Of a stretch of 64,000 nucleotides of DNA, positions 1 to 8,796 are shown one piece after another (within the stretch, counting starts at the first letter, position 1; the number at the start of each line of letters is the position of its first letter). Both the position numbers and the translations under genes were made by a program. Origin of the DNA: Pseudobdellovibrionaceae bacterium (GTDB taxonomy: Bacteria > Bdellovibrionota > Bdellovibrionia > Bdellovibrionales > Bdellovibrionaceae); NCBI GenBank assembly GCA_021731025.1, contig JAKFYD010000005.1:45240-109239 (forward strand). Reading direction: 5' to 3'. The notes below the pieces were generated by a model. That model was given only the letters and a program-made list of their open reading frames with translations. It searched no databases and was not told where the DNA came from.

Positions 1-1035
1 GGCCAAAATCTCCGTAGGATGATGACCATAATCATCATAAACTGATATTTGTTTATGTTCACCTTTAAACTGAAATCTTCGATCAACGCCTTGGTACTGA
101 GCAATTCCACTTTCAACTTCACCCGGCATTAAACCGGCGCTCAGTGCAGCTAAAGCGGCCGCTGTCGCATTCAAGGCATTATGTCGTCCTGGAAGCTGCA
201 ACTGCAAACGCCCTAGCAAATAACCCCGCTCGGTTGGTTTTTGGCTAGTCTTAAAGAAAGTTTCTTTCTGAAAAAATTGGTAGCTTCCCTTTTCCCCATC
301 TAAAACAATGTCATTTCTTTCATCAAAACCATAAAATACAATTCGCTTTGGAAAATTTTCGAACAGCTTACGCGTTGAGGGATCATCACCACAAACAATG
401 GTGATCCCATAAAAAGGCACTCTTAAAGCAAAATCATAAAAACTCTGCTGCAGATTTTGGAAACTTTTAAAATGATCCAAATGATCGGAATCAATGTTGG
501 TAATGATCGCAATTTCTGGAGAGAGCTTGTGAAAACTTCCATCGCTCTCGTCCGCTTCTGCAATCAACCATTCTCCGGTGCCCCAGCGCGCTGTCGAATC
601 AATCAGATCAAACCGACCGCCGATAAAAATCGTTGGGTTCTGTTCCGCGTGATAAAAAATCGAAGACACCATACTGGTGGTCGTCGTTTTACCATGAGTT
701 CCCGCGACTGCAATTCCTCGTTTCGAGCGCATGATTTCCGCTAAGGCTTCAGCTCGCGGAATTAAGGGAATCTTCAAAGCCCTCGCCGCTGCCAACTCGG
801 GATTAGCCAACGAGACAGCACTGGAATAAACTACCACGTCAGCGTCACCAAGGTTTTTAGCATCGTGACCTTGATAAATTTTTACGCCAATTTTTTTCAA
901 ACGGAGAGTGTTCGCATTTTCAGCAAGATCACTTCCGGAGACCTGCGCTCCCATATTGTGCAAAAGCTCGGCAAGTCCACACATACCGATGCCACCCACT
1001 CCCACAAAATGAAATTTTGCTAATTGTAACTTCAT
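1..1035 (-). CDS. murC: UDP-N-acetylmuramate--L-alanine ligase MurC (C-terminus beyond window)
   Basis: Cytoplasmic ATP-dependent ligase that adds L-Ala to UDP-MurNAc, the first peptide step of peptidoglycan precursor synthesis. The 345 visible codons start MKLQLAKFHFVGVGGIGMCG, the Rossmann glycine motif typical of MurC. The Mur-ligase P-loop GTHGKTTTT lies near residue 115, and VYDDYGHHPTEILA is at the window edge. Family members are about 460-490 aa, so roughly a quarter is missing to the left. The ATG overlaps the murG stop (ATGA at 1032-1035), indicating translational coupling. The identification is firm; only the 3' end is unseen. Confidence 0.96.
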   Translation of the reverse strand, partial: MKLQLAKFHFVGVGGIGMCGLAELLHNMGAQVSGSDLAENANTLRLKKIGVKIYQGHDAKNLGDADVVVYSSAVSLANPELAAARALKIPLIPRAEALAEIMRSKRGIAVAGTHGKTTTTSMVSSIFYHAEQNPTIFIGGRFDLIDSTARWGTGEWLIAEADESDGSFHKLSPEIAIITNIDSDHLDHFKSFQNLQQSFYDFALRVPFYGITIVCGDDPSTRKLFENFPKRIVFYGFDERNDIVLDGEKGSYQFFQKETFFKTSQKPTERGYLLGRLQLQLPGRHNALNATAAALAALSAGLMPGEVESGIAQYQGVDRRFQFKGEHKQISVYDDYGHHPTEILA

Positions 1036-2153
1036 CCATCGCCCATTTGGTTCAAAAGCAAATCAGCAATTCGATCTGCTGCCTTGGGTTGGTAAAACAT
1101 TTTCACTTTGTTTTCAAAGGATTTTAATTGATTGGGATCTTTGGATAACTTTTGGATTCTTTCGATCAGAGTTTCTTTTGTTAAATCTTTTTGCAAAAGC
1201 ATATCGGCTGCAGCAGCATCCACTAAAGCCTGAGCATTTTTTAACTGGTGATCATCAGCAGCCCAAGGCAAAGGAATAAAGAGCGCTGCTTTTCTACAAG
1301 CGGCAATTTCAGCAACAGTACTAGCTCCTGCACGGCAAATCACCAAGTCAGCCCAAGCGTATTGCTTTTCCATATCGTGCAAGTACTCAAACACTTCCAC
1401 TTGCTGTTGATCTTTGTATTTTTCTTTGATCTCTGCAAAATCCAAAGGCCCTGTTTGATGAACAAATTTAATATTCTTTCTCCACTCGAACCCCGTAAGA
1501 ATAGCTTCGGAAACAGCTTGATTGATGGCGCGAGCGCCCTGACTGCCACCAAACACCAGCACGTGAAAAAATTCTTGCGAAGACTGTGGCCTTCGTCCCA
1601 CATTTTCTAAAATATCCCGCACCGGCAAACCAACGATTTCAACTTGGCGAGAATGCAGAAATTTTTTGGCGTCGGCAAAGACAATAAAGCTGCGGCGAAC
1701 GAAACGGGACAACCACCGATTTGTTAAACCAGGAACGGCATTGGGTTCCCACAGACTTGCTCGAAAACCCAAAAGCGTCGAGATCAAAACAAAGGGGCCC
1801 GAAGCATAACCACCAACACCTAAAACAGCTTGAGGCTTTAGATCAAAAAGCAAGGCCGCTGCTTGCACAAAAGACCAAGGAAGTTTCAACAGAGTTGTCA
1901 GTTTTTTAAAATAAGATCCCGCATAGTTCAGCTTCCCCACATTGAGAGTGTGCAAGGGCCAGCCCTCACGCGGAATGATTTTTGTTTCAAGGCCCTGAGC
2001 TGTTCCTACGAAATGAATGTCGATATCGGGATCTTTGCGAAGCAAAGCTCGCGCAATAGCTACGGCCGGGTAGATGTGTCCTCCGGTACCGCCGCCAGCG
2101 ATAACAATTTTTTTGCGAGCTTTTACTTGATCCATATGGTTTCTAAGATCCAA
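1032..2153 (-). CDS. murG: MurG, lipid II-forming N-acetylglucosaminyltransferase
   Basis: Peripheral inner-membrane GT28 enzyme that transfers GlcNAc from UDP-GlcNAc to lipid I. The N-terminal GGGTGGHIYPAVAIA, the inter-domain FGGSQGARAIN and the C-terminal CRAGASTVAEIAA motifs are all present. The 373 aa length is normal. The start is uncertain. The TTG at 2153 follows a GGGGGAAAG Shine-Dalgarno-like stretch inside the end of ftsW. The ATG at 2135 has no clear ribosome-binding site, but gives a more usual N-terminus. Either start overlaps or abuts ftsW, and the stop overlaps murC, so the three genes should be co-translated. Confidence 0.96.
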   Translation of the reverse strand: MDLRNHMDQVKARKKIVIAGGGTGGHIYPAVAIARALLRKDPDIDIHFVGTAQGLETKIIPREGWPLHTLNVGKLNYAGSYFKKLTTLLKLPWSFVQAAALLFDLKPQAVLGVGGYASGPFVLISTLLGFRASLWEPNAVPGLTNRWLSRFVRRSFIVFADAKKFLHSRQVEIVGLPVRDILENVGRRPQSSQEFFHVLVFGGSQGARAINQAVSEAILTGFEWRKNIKFVHQTGPLDFAEIKEKYKDQQQVEVFEYLHDMEKQYAWADLVICRAGASTVAEIAACRKAALFIPLPWAADDHQLKNAQALVDAAAADMLLQKDLTKETLIERIQKLSKDPNQLKSFENKVKMFYQPKAADRIADLLLNQMGDG

Positions 2154-3303
2154 ACACTTTCCCCCGACGAACGGGCTTTAGTGTATCCGAGTCAATTGAG
2201 TTTTCAATATTAATAACTAGACCAAACAAGAAGCACAAACACAGCAGAGAACTTCCACCGTAACTAAGAAATGGCAAAGTGAGGCCCTTCGTTGGTACCA
2301 AGCCCAATGCAACACCCATGTTGATAAACACGGAAAAAGAAAAAATCAGAGCAAAGCCCAGAGCTAAACATTTGCGAAATGTGTCTTTCGCTTTGAAAGA
2401 AATTTGAAATGTTTTAAAAACGACAAAGCCGTAAAGAATAAGCAAAGTACAAAATCCAATGAAGCCGAGCTCTTCCCCGAAAACGGCCATGGTAAAATCC
2501 GTGTGGGCTTCCGGAAGAAAAAAAAGTTTGCCTTGTCCCTGACCTAATCCAACTCCAGTAATCCCACCCGAGTGAAAGCTGAGCATACTCTGAATAACTT
2601 GAAAGCCTTTGTTGGCGGGATCAGACCATGGATCCAAAAAAGTCATAACCCGCGCTCGTCGATAGGGAACAGTCATGACGAGAAAATAAAAAGCCGGAAC
2701 GCTGACGACCAAAGCTGAAATAATATATTTCCAAGGAAGGCCAAAGGCGAACAACAAGCCCAGTCCCACAAGAATGATGATGGTGAAAGTTCCAAAATCA
2801 GGTTGTTTCAACAAAAGAAATAATGGAATTGCCAAAGCAAAGAACAATACAAATTTAGGAATGCGGCTGAGAATATTTTCTTTTCGACAGAATAAACTCG
2901 CCACAAATAAAACAAAGCTGACTTTCAGAATTTCGGCCGGTTCGAAACGGTAACCTCCAGGGAGGTACAGCCATCGGTAAGCTCCGCCCACCCGAACTCC
3001 AAGGCCAGGAATAAAAGTTAAAGCAACACCGATAGCGCTGAAAGCCCAACAGACCCAAGCGTACTTTTCAATCCACCGCCATGGAGTATGAATGGTGAGC
3101 ATCAGTATGGCAAAACCGGCAAAAGCAAATGTCAATTGTCGTTTAAAAAAGAACAGGCCATCACCATAATTTTCGGTCGCAAGCACGTAACTGGAGCTGT
3201 AGACTTGCACAACTCCAATTCCTAAAAGAGCAATGATCGCTAGCAATAAGCTAGACGACAATGACTTTATAACGCTTGATTCACTCAGCGTCGACCTCTT
3301 CAC
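2143..3303 (-). CDS. ftsW: FtsW, SEDS-family septal peptidoglycan polymerase
   Basis: Polytopic membrane protein of the SEDS family. In the family it polymerises lipid II at the septum together with a class B PBP, and ftsI lies upstream in the same cluster. The 386 aa contain about ten hydrophobic segments, an early ...GIGVVQVYSSS... segment, and a C-terminal LPFLSYGGSSLLCLCFLFGL stretch that is diagnostic of SEDS proteins. The placement between murD and murG is classical. The first 23 nt overlap the 3' end of a small lipoprotein gene, an extra gene not found in the textbook dcw order. Confidence 0.95.
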   Translation of the reverse strand: MKRSTLSESSVIKSLSSSLLLAIIALLGIGVVQVYSSSYVLATENYGDGLFFFKRQLTFAFAGFAILMLTIHTPWRWIEKYAWVCWAFSAIGVALTFIPGLGVRVGGAYRWLYLPGGYRFEPAEILKVSFVLFVASLFCRKENILSRIPKFVLFFALAIPLFLLLKQPDFGTFTIIILVGLGLLFAFGLPWKYIISALVVSVPAFYFLVMTVPYRRARVMTFLDPWSDPANKGFQVIQSMLSFHSGGITGVGLGQGQGKLFFLPEAHTDFTMAVFGEELGFIGFCTLLILYGFVVFKTFQISFKAKDTFRKCLALGFALIFSFSVFINMGVALGLVPTKGLTLPFLSYGGSSLLCLCFLFGLVINIENSIDSDTLKPVRRGKVFGS

Positions 3304-3679
3304 TGGCCTTTTTATCTTTATCTTTATCTTTAGTGTTGGTTGTATTTGCTGTGTTAGGCGAAACAGTTTTACTAGGGCTTACAACGGCTTGCTTAGCCTT
3401 GGTCGCGCAACAGTAAACAATACCAAAAATGTCAGAAGCATTTTTGTAACTGGTAAAATTGTAATTCTTATTGAGGTCACATTTTTTCGCCATCTGTAAA
3501 TTCAACTCGACGTCGATATCATTGTGATCATCGCCGTTCACAAATTCACAGTAATGGCCTGAAGATTGAGAGACTCGCTCTTTCTCAACTTGGCGTTGTT
3601 TATAGGCTGAAGAGCATCCAGAAAGGCCGGCCCACGCAAAGGCCATAGTCGCAAAAACACAGACTCGTTTGAAGTTCAC
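3281..3679 (-). CDS. small lipoprotein inserted between murD and ftsW
   Basis: Product of 132 aa with a basic start, a hydrophobic core and the lipobox LSGC, which puts the lipidated Cys at residue 22. The mature part has five further cysteines (YCEF, KCDL, YCC among them). It ends in a low-complexity Thr/Asn/Lys/Asp tail containing KDKDKDKK. I recognise no domain. Its stop lies inside ftsW (23-nt overlap) and its start is 25 nt from murD, so it is probably co-transcribed with cell-wall genes. An envelope role coupled to division is inference from position only. Confidence 0.8.
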   Translation of the reverse strand: MNFKRVCVFATMAFAWAGLSGCSSAYKQRQVEKERVSQSSGHYCEFVNGDDHNDIDVELNLQMAKKCDLNKNYNFTSYKNASDIFGIVYCCATKAKQAVVSPSKTVSPNTANTTNTKDKDKDKKASEEVDAE

Positions 3680-3703
3680 TCATCCCTCCCTGGAATCAAA
3701 TCT

Positions 3704-5092
3704 TCAATTAAATTTATTTACTATTTCTTTAAAATAGTCGCCTCTCTCTTCATAACTGTCAAACATATCAAAGCTAGAACATCCGGGAGATAGTAAAACG
3801 ATGTCCCCGATCCTCGACTTTTGGTAAGCAATGAGTACGGCCTCTTCAAAAGTGCCGATCAGAAATGTTTCACTGAAATCTCCAAGATCTCGGTTCACTC
3901 TTTCTTTCGCTTCCCCGACCAGGATCAAAGTCTTAACTTTTCGCTTAACCAAATTGCGAAGGGGTTCGTAATTCAAGTTCGTATCCTTACCACCTGCAAT
4001 CAGAATCACATTTTCTTCAAAAGTATCTAGAGCTCGCAAGACCGCGTGCACATTTGTAGCTTTGGAATCATTGAAAAACTGCACTCCACCCACTTTTCTA
4101 ACGTACTCGATACGATGAGGTAAGCCTTTAAACACATTGATCACACCTTGGATAGCTGCATGGGTTGCGCCGTGTTCACGACTAACCAACAGGGCCGCCA
4201 TGATATTTTCAATAGAGTGTCGACCGCGCATTTTCATGCCCTTGATATTGTACACTTCGATCTCGGGTCCTGTGCGCACACGAATTTCATCGCCGATGTT
4301 AACAGCTCCACCGATAGTCATGATTTGTTGCTCGAGGGCTTGCTTGCGAGAGAAGTAAAAAATTCGTCCACGTTGAACTGTAGGATCTCGCGCCAGTTCA
4401 ACCACGGCATTATCATCCGCATTTAAAATTGAGGTGGTCGCTTGATTTGTATTCTTAAAGATTTTTCGTTTAGCGTTGATGTACTCTTCCATGGAGCGAT
4501 AGCGATCAAGATGATTTTCTGCCAAGTTTGTGAAAATAATATTTTGTGGATTAAAGTTTTCACAGTGTTCCAACATAAAACTAGAAACTTCAGCGATCAC
4601 AACCTGCGCTTTTTCTTCGCTGCGCAGATAATCTGTCAAAGGCTTTTCGTTAGCGCCACCGACCCAGGCTTTAATTCCTGATGCGGCCAGGAAGGCTTCG
4701 GTCAAACGAGCCACTGTGGTTTTACCGTTTGTTCCGGTAATACCGACGATAGGTTCTTTAATAAAACCGGAAACAAATTCAAACTCGCCTGTGACTTTAA
4801 TTCCTTGGCTACGAGCGTAGTCGAAAATTTTTAAATTCGAAGGAACTCCGGGACTTAAGACAACAAGATCTTGTTGCAAGAAAATTTTTGGAGAATGACT
4901 GCCTAACTCAAATTTAATTGGCAAGCCTTCCAGTTGCTCCAGCTGCGCAGAGAGTTCCGGTTTTGATTTGTGATCTGTAACAGTCACTTGAGCTTGATGC
5001 TGAGTGAGAAGTTGCGAAAGTGCGACGCCTGTTTTTCCTAATCCAACAACTAAAATGCGTTTATCTTTTAACTCTGAAAGTTCCTTGTACAT
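3704..5092 (-). CDS. murD: UDP-N-acetylmuramoylalanine--D-glutamate ligase MurD
   Basis: Cytoplasmic ligase adding D-Glu to UDP-MurNAc-L-Ala. The 462 aa carry the N-terminal VVGLGKTGVALSQLL nucleotide-binding motif, the P-loop GITGTNGKTTVARL near residue 118, and the C-terminal NDSKATNVHAVLRAL signature of MurD. Length and motif order are normal. It starts 12 nt after mraY, as expected in a dcw operon. No anomaly is seen. Confidence 0.96.
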   Translation of the reverse strand: MYKELSELKDKRILVVGLGKTGVALSQLLTQHQAQVTVTDHKSKPELSAQLEQLEGLPIKFELGSHSPKIFLQQDLVVLSPGVPSNLKIFDYARSQGIKVTGEFEFVSGFIKEPIVGITGTNGKTTVARLTEAFLAASGIKAWVGGANEKPLTDYLRSEEKAQVVIAEVSSFMLEHCENFNPQNIIFTNLAENHLDRYRSMEEYINAKRKIFKNTNQATTSILNADDNAVVELARDPTVQRGRIFYFSRKQALEQQIMTIGGAVNIGDEIRVRTGPEIEVYNIKGMKMRGRHSIENIMAALLVSREHGATHAAIQGVINVFKGLPHRIEYVRKVGGVQFFNDSKATNVHAVLRALDTFEENVILIAGGKDTNLNYEPLRNLVKRKVKTLILVGEAKERVNRDLGDFSETFLIGTFEEAVLIAYQKSRIGDIVLLSPGCSSFDMFDSYEERGDYFKEIVNKFN

Positions 5093-5104
5093 GAAAACCT
5101 CTCT

Positions 5105-6181
5105 TTACCTTAATTTTAAGGTCGCCAAACTGAGCACGGCCAGTAAGATTGAAATAATCCAAAAACGAATAATGATTTTATTTTCTGTTAAGCCCTTCAA
5201 CTCGAAATGATGATGAATGGGAGCCATTTTAAAAATTCTTTTTCCTGTTAACTTAAACGAAATCACCTGGGTAATGACAGATAAGGCTTCGACAACAAAT
5301 ACTCCACCGATCAAAACCATCAGGAGTTCATTGTTAGTCAGCACAGCCATCATTCCTAAAAATCCACCTAGACTCAAACTCCCAACATCACCCATGAAAA
5401 CGGAAGCGGGATAAGAATTAAACCACAAAAATCCCAGCCCTGCCGCCACAACTGTCGCAGCTACAGGCGCGAGCTCCCCCGCACCGGCCACATGAGGAAT
5501 TTGCAAATAGTTAGCAATGTTGAAGTGACCTGAAAAGTAGGCAAACATTCCTAGCGTTGCTGCCGAAATTATTACGGGCACAATCGCTAAGCCATCAAGA
5601 CCGTCGGTTAAATTCACCGCATTGGCTGTTCCCACAACCACCAGGCCTGCAAACAAAACATATCCATAACCTAAATTAAACGAAAGAGTTTTGAAAAAAG
5701 GAACTGTCACCATCGTCGATAGCCCGAACCATTGGATGAGAATAAAAACAGCCAACATCGAAATCGAAAATTCACCGAGCAGTCGAACTTTACCCGAAAG
5801 ACCTTTGCTATTTTTTTTGCTCACTTTCAAATAGTCATCGGCATAACCAATCAGTCCGAAACCCCAGGTCACAATCAATGCAGCCCAAACCATTGGGTTT
5901 GAAATATCCATCCACAGCAAGCAGGGCACCAGAGTACTCAATAAAATCAACCCGCCACCCATGGTCGGTGTGCCTGCTTTTTTCTTGTGATCCTGTGGAC
6001 CATCTTCACGAATCGACTGGCCGAAGTGTTTTTCTTTTAAGCGACGAATAAAAATTGGTCCCCAAATCAAACAAAGAAAAAAGGCCGTGAAAAATGAAAT
6101 GAAAGTTCGAACTGTTATGTAACGAAAAACATTCAGAACTGAAAAGTCGGACGCAAGCGAATAAAGCCACTGATACAACAT
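5105..6181 (-). CDS. mraY: MraY, phospho-MurNAc-pentapeptide translocase
   Basis: Integral membrane enzyme making lipid I from UDP-MurNAc-pentapeptide and undecaprenyl phosphate. The 358 aa contain the catalytic GYADDYLKV (DDxxK) motif, [18 protein letters not shown], and the cytoplasmic [10 protein letters not shown] histidine motif near the C-terminus. These are all MraY hallmarks. Usually it directly follows murF. Here about 5.5 kb of unrelated genes intervene, so it probably needs its own promoter in the 120-bp gap upstream. That gap contains a GATGAT/ATCATC inverted repeat near 6248-6266. Confidence 0.96.
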   Translation of the reverse strand: MLYQWLYSLASDFSVLNVFRYITVRTFISFFTAFFLCLIWGPIFIRRLKEKHFGQSIREDGPQDHKKKAGTPTMGGGLILLSTLVPCLLWMDISNPMVWAALIVTWGFGLIGYADDYLKVSKKNSKGLSGKVRLLGEFSISMLAVFILIQWFGLSTMVTVPFFKTLSFNLGYGYVLFAGLVVVGTANAVNLTDGLDGLAIVPVIISAATLGMFAYFSGHFNIANYLQIPHVAGAGELAPVAATVVAAGLGFLWFNSYPASVFMGDVGSLSLGGFLGMMAVLTNNELLMVLIGGVFVVEALSVITQVISFKLTGKRIFKMAPIHHHFELKGLTENKIIIRFWIISILLAVLSLATLKLR

Positions 6182-6300
6182 CTTATTCGTCTAACACAAT
6201 TCGCGCGAATAAATCAACACAAAGTTTATAAGATTTTGAAATAACTGATGATTTCGTTGATCATCGTGATCTGGCCGGGGTATCGGTCACACACTTTTAC

Positions 6301-7035
6301 TCAAAATACAAAGTGAGATTTATAGTCGGAAGACTTTAGGTATTTTTCTAAAAACTCTTCGTAAGTCATATCTTTTTCTTTAAAGTCCTTATTTCGGTAG
6401 TCCACAAGTATAACATTTACTGCAGATATAAACAGCGACTCGTTAGGAAGACCTTCCCTATCAAGAGCTAAATTTGTTTCATTTCTAAAAGAACCCACTT
6501 TAGCTTCTTCAACAATGTATTTGGGAAGCTGGATATTTATTCGAATTCCCATGGGAACAAGATTTTTACCTTTAGGTTTATTATCCATAATGTATTCGCG
6601 ACTAGGAATTGCATAACTCCGGGCCGTCGAAGAGTCTAAAGAAAACCAACTTTTACCATGTTGAGTGTTTCCACCAAAATAATTATGACTAAAAGCTGGA
6701 TCGTAGTCTTTAGGGTGAAGAACCATTCCACGGTAAAGATCAACCGCCATCATATCTTTGGCTCTATATTTGCTTTTGTGACCTAAAAAAACTTTAGCCA
6801 TTTCAATGTAAGTTTTAGGTTCGTGCTTCAAAATTCTTTCGATAACTGACAAAGAGAAATTGAACTTTTCAGAGAGATCTTTTGGTGATGCGACATGAAC
6901 CCATCTCTTAAGATCTCTAGAAATTTTCATTTTGGACTGCTCGAAAAAGACAGCATCGCAACTGCTCTTAGCCTTGGAATGAAAGGAGATAAAAATGCTC
7001 AAAAAAATAAAAGTATTAATTAACAATTGCATCAC
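6301..7035 (-). CDS. secreted hypothetical protein, possible ADP-ribosyltransferase fold
   Basis: About 244 aa with a signal peptide-like hydrophobic start (to about residue 22). The GTG at 7035 is directly followed by an ATG at 7032, which is the likelier start. Three spaced segments resemble the R-S-E pattern of ADP-ribosyltransferases. They are LYRGM (Arg102), WFSLDSSTARSYA (131-142) and NESLFI (Glu199). Order and spacing fit that fold, but residue-level similarity is weak, so this is a hypothesis. No neighbouring gene looks like an immunity protein. It belongs to the block separating murF from mraY. It could equally be an unrelated secreted protein. Confidence 0.7.
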   Translation of the reverse strand: MMQLLINTFIFLSIFISFHSKAKSSCDAVFFEQSKMKISRDLKRWVHVASPKDLSEKFNFSLSVIERILKHEPKTYIEMAKVFLGHKSKYRAKDMMAVDLYRGMVLHPKDYDPAFSHNYFGGNTQHGKSWFSLDSSTARSYAIPSREYIMDNKPKGKNLVPMGIRINIQLPKYIVEEAKVGSFRNETNLALDREGLPNESLFISAVNVILVDYRNKDFKEKDMTYEEFLEKYLKSSDYKSHFVF

Positions 7036-7368
7036 ATATAACCATGCAAACTTGTGCCACTGGAAAACGCCACAATATGTTGTCTAACTTTTCGACAAAT
7101 ATCAAAAAAACGGCAATAGCTGTGTCTATTAAAAAAGCGTCGTCATATAATCGATAACAACCCGTACCCGCGCAATTTGTGCCACTTCTAGATTTGATAC
7201 GTAACCACTACATTAACCGTGGCCCATCTCCGCGATTTGCGCAGGAACTTCTGTCTTGATGGATGCCGGTCTTGTTCGAGGTCTAATGATGACGGGATCA
7301 CAGCCGTTCGCCAGATGATTTAGAACATTTTGTTGTGGGAATACGACAGATTTTAATAGGCCGGTAAG
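7036..7368. other. 333-bp gene-free spacer with a possible decayed reading frame
   Basis: No intact gene is seen. On the minus strand a stop-free stretch of about 50 codons (roughly 7374 down to a TAA at 7213) has no ATG and reads like protein (for example HLANGCDPVIIRP), so it may be a gene remnant. The octamer GTGCCACT occurs at 7054 and 7187. No promoter or terminator could be assigned with confidence. Confidence 0.3.
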
Positions 7369-8628
7369 TTATTCTATATGAAATGGCCGCCTGTACTGGT
7401 CGGTGGATAATGGATTTTGCTCGGGACTTACGGAAGAGGTTACATCCTTGATTCCGTAGGTCTTTTTAATTTGTTCGATGTGGGAAGGAAGAACTTGGCC
7501 CGTGAAGCTCCCCGACATAATATCGGCCCGATTAACTTCATACAGGTAAGCGCATTTTTTTGGATCGAAAGAAGTGTAATATCTGTCACGCAAACCAAGA
7601 ACATGACCAAATTCATGCACAAGAGTTTTTAATGATACTGGTTCAAACAGAACCATCTGGTTTTTCTCCCAACTCACATAGGGTCTTTCACCAATTAGGT
7701 CTTTGACCAAAACTTCTAAAGCCTCGGGTTTATCGGACAACAACAACTTAATTTTCAAGCCGTGTTGGCTCCAGCTCTCTTCAATAATCTTAATAATTTT
7801 CTGAGCATCAGAGCCAAATGCTTTTAAATTTATTGGAACTGTAAGCTCATTATCTTTAACATTTATAAATCGATTGAAGTAAATCTGATAACGCTCTAAG
7901 GACCACTGCATTTGGTCGTGAAGCCATTTTAAAGGTATTCGCCTATCTTCAGAAGAAGATTTGTCATCATTGATATCAGAATAAGCGCGTGAATGCCAAA
8001 GACCTTCCATTAACCAATAAAAATCATTCCTTTCAAAATTTAAAGAAACACAACTTGGGTTTTTTTCGCACTGATCGACTGCAGAAAAAATTCGTTCCAC
8101 ACGTTCAGCTTCGAGACGCCGAAGACCAGGATGGATTCTTGCAACAATACGATCAGCATCTTCGGAGATAAGAGATCTCGCCAACCTATTAAGGGTTAAC
8201 CAATCCAAATTGTTTTTGTCATTTCGAATTTTTTGAAATAACTCGTAGGCTTCATCCCAACCTTCATTATCCTGCTCCCATTCATCGTTAATTTCTGATG
8301 CTTGGGACCGGTTGTAAAAACGAAATCCACCCCAACTGTAAAACTCAACATCTTCTTCTTGAGTTTGCTCACTTATACGTTTTTCAGCTAAAGCGTTAAT
8401 GATGCTGCGATTTTCTTCAATGGCCTTAGAAATCTCTATAACCTTTTCCTTCAGACTTAAATCACAAGAGTAGAGATTTTTTTCTTCTGCATAGATCCTT
8501 TGAGCCTCAGCATAAATATCCCCCTCGAAAATCTTTCGTTCTGGAGTTGGGGCTGGAGAAGTCGAACTCCCACTGGGAGTACAAGCAGAAAGAAATAAAA
8601 CCAAGATCATGAAAAAAACAGCTCGCAT
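7369..8628 (-). CDS. metzincin-like zinc metalloprotease lipoprotein (copy 1)
   Basis: A 419-aa predicted lipoprotein. The signal peptide ends at LFLSAC, so the mature N-terminal Cys should be lipidated. Near the C-terminus HEFGHVLGLRD gives the zinc motif HExxHxxGxxD, with His338, Glu339, His342 and Asp348. It is followed by DIMSG, whose Met372 would be the metzincin Met-turn. The large N-terminal part (about 300 aa) has no domain I recognise. The ATG is preceded by GGGGGAACG, a good ribosome-binding site. A paralogue lies 169 bp upstream with the same layout. A protease exported to the outer membrane or periplasm is inferred; its substrate is unknown. Confidence 0.85.
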   Translation of the reverse strand: MRAVFFMILVLFLSACTPSGSSTSPAPTPERKIFEGDIYAEAQRIYAEEKNLYSCDLSLKEKVIEISKAIEENRSIINALAEKRISEQTQEEDVEFYSWGGFRFYNRSQASEINDEWEQDNEGWDEAYELFQKIRNDKNNLDWLTLNRLARSLISEDADRIVARIHPGLRRLEAERVERIFSAVDQCEKNPSCVSLNFERNDFYWLMEGLWHSRAYSDINDDKSSSEDRRIPLKWLHDQMQWSLERYQIYFNRFINVKDNELTVPINLKAFGSDAQKIIKIIEESWSQHGLKIKLLLSDKPEALEVLVKDLIGERPYVSWEKNQMVLFEPVSLKTLVHEFGHVLGLRDRYYTSFDPKKCAYLYEVNRADIMSGSFTGQVLPSHIEQIKKTYGIKDVTSSVSPEQNPLSTDQYRRPFHIE

Positions 8629-8796
8629 CGTTCCCCCGGGAAAACATTGTGATTTGAGCTGAATCTATAAACCACTTCGCAATGAAGTTAAATTGTATCG
8701 GGGCAAATAGGCAACTTTTGCAAAATTTTCACTTCGGAAAATTACTTGGGTCCAAACACCCTGCTCAGTGATGGTTTATTCTAATTCGCGAAATGC

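Noticed and set aside
457..744. Plus-strand 95-codon frame near the left edge
   Set aside because: It lies antisense to the clearly coding murC frame, with no ribosome-binding site or protein-like motifs.
7048..7062. Sigma-54-like promoter (TGGCAC ... TTGC) before the ART-like gene
   Set aside because: The GG to GC distance is one base too short, and the site is too close to the start codon.
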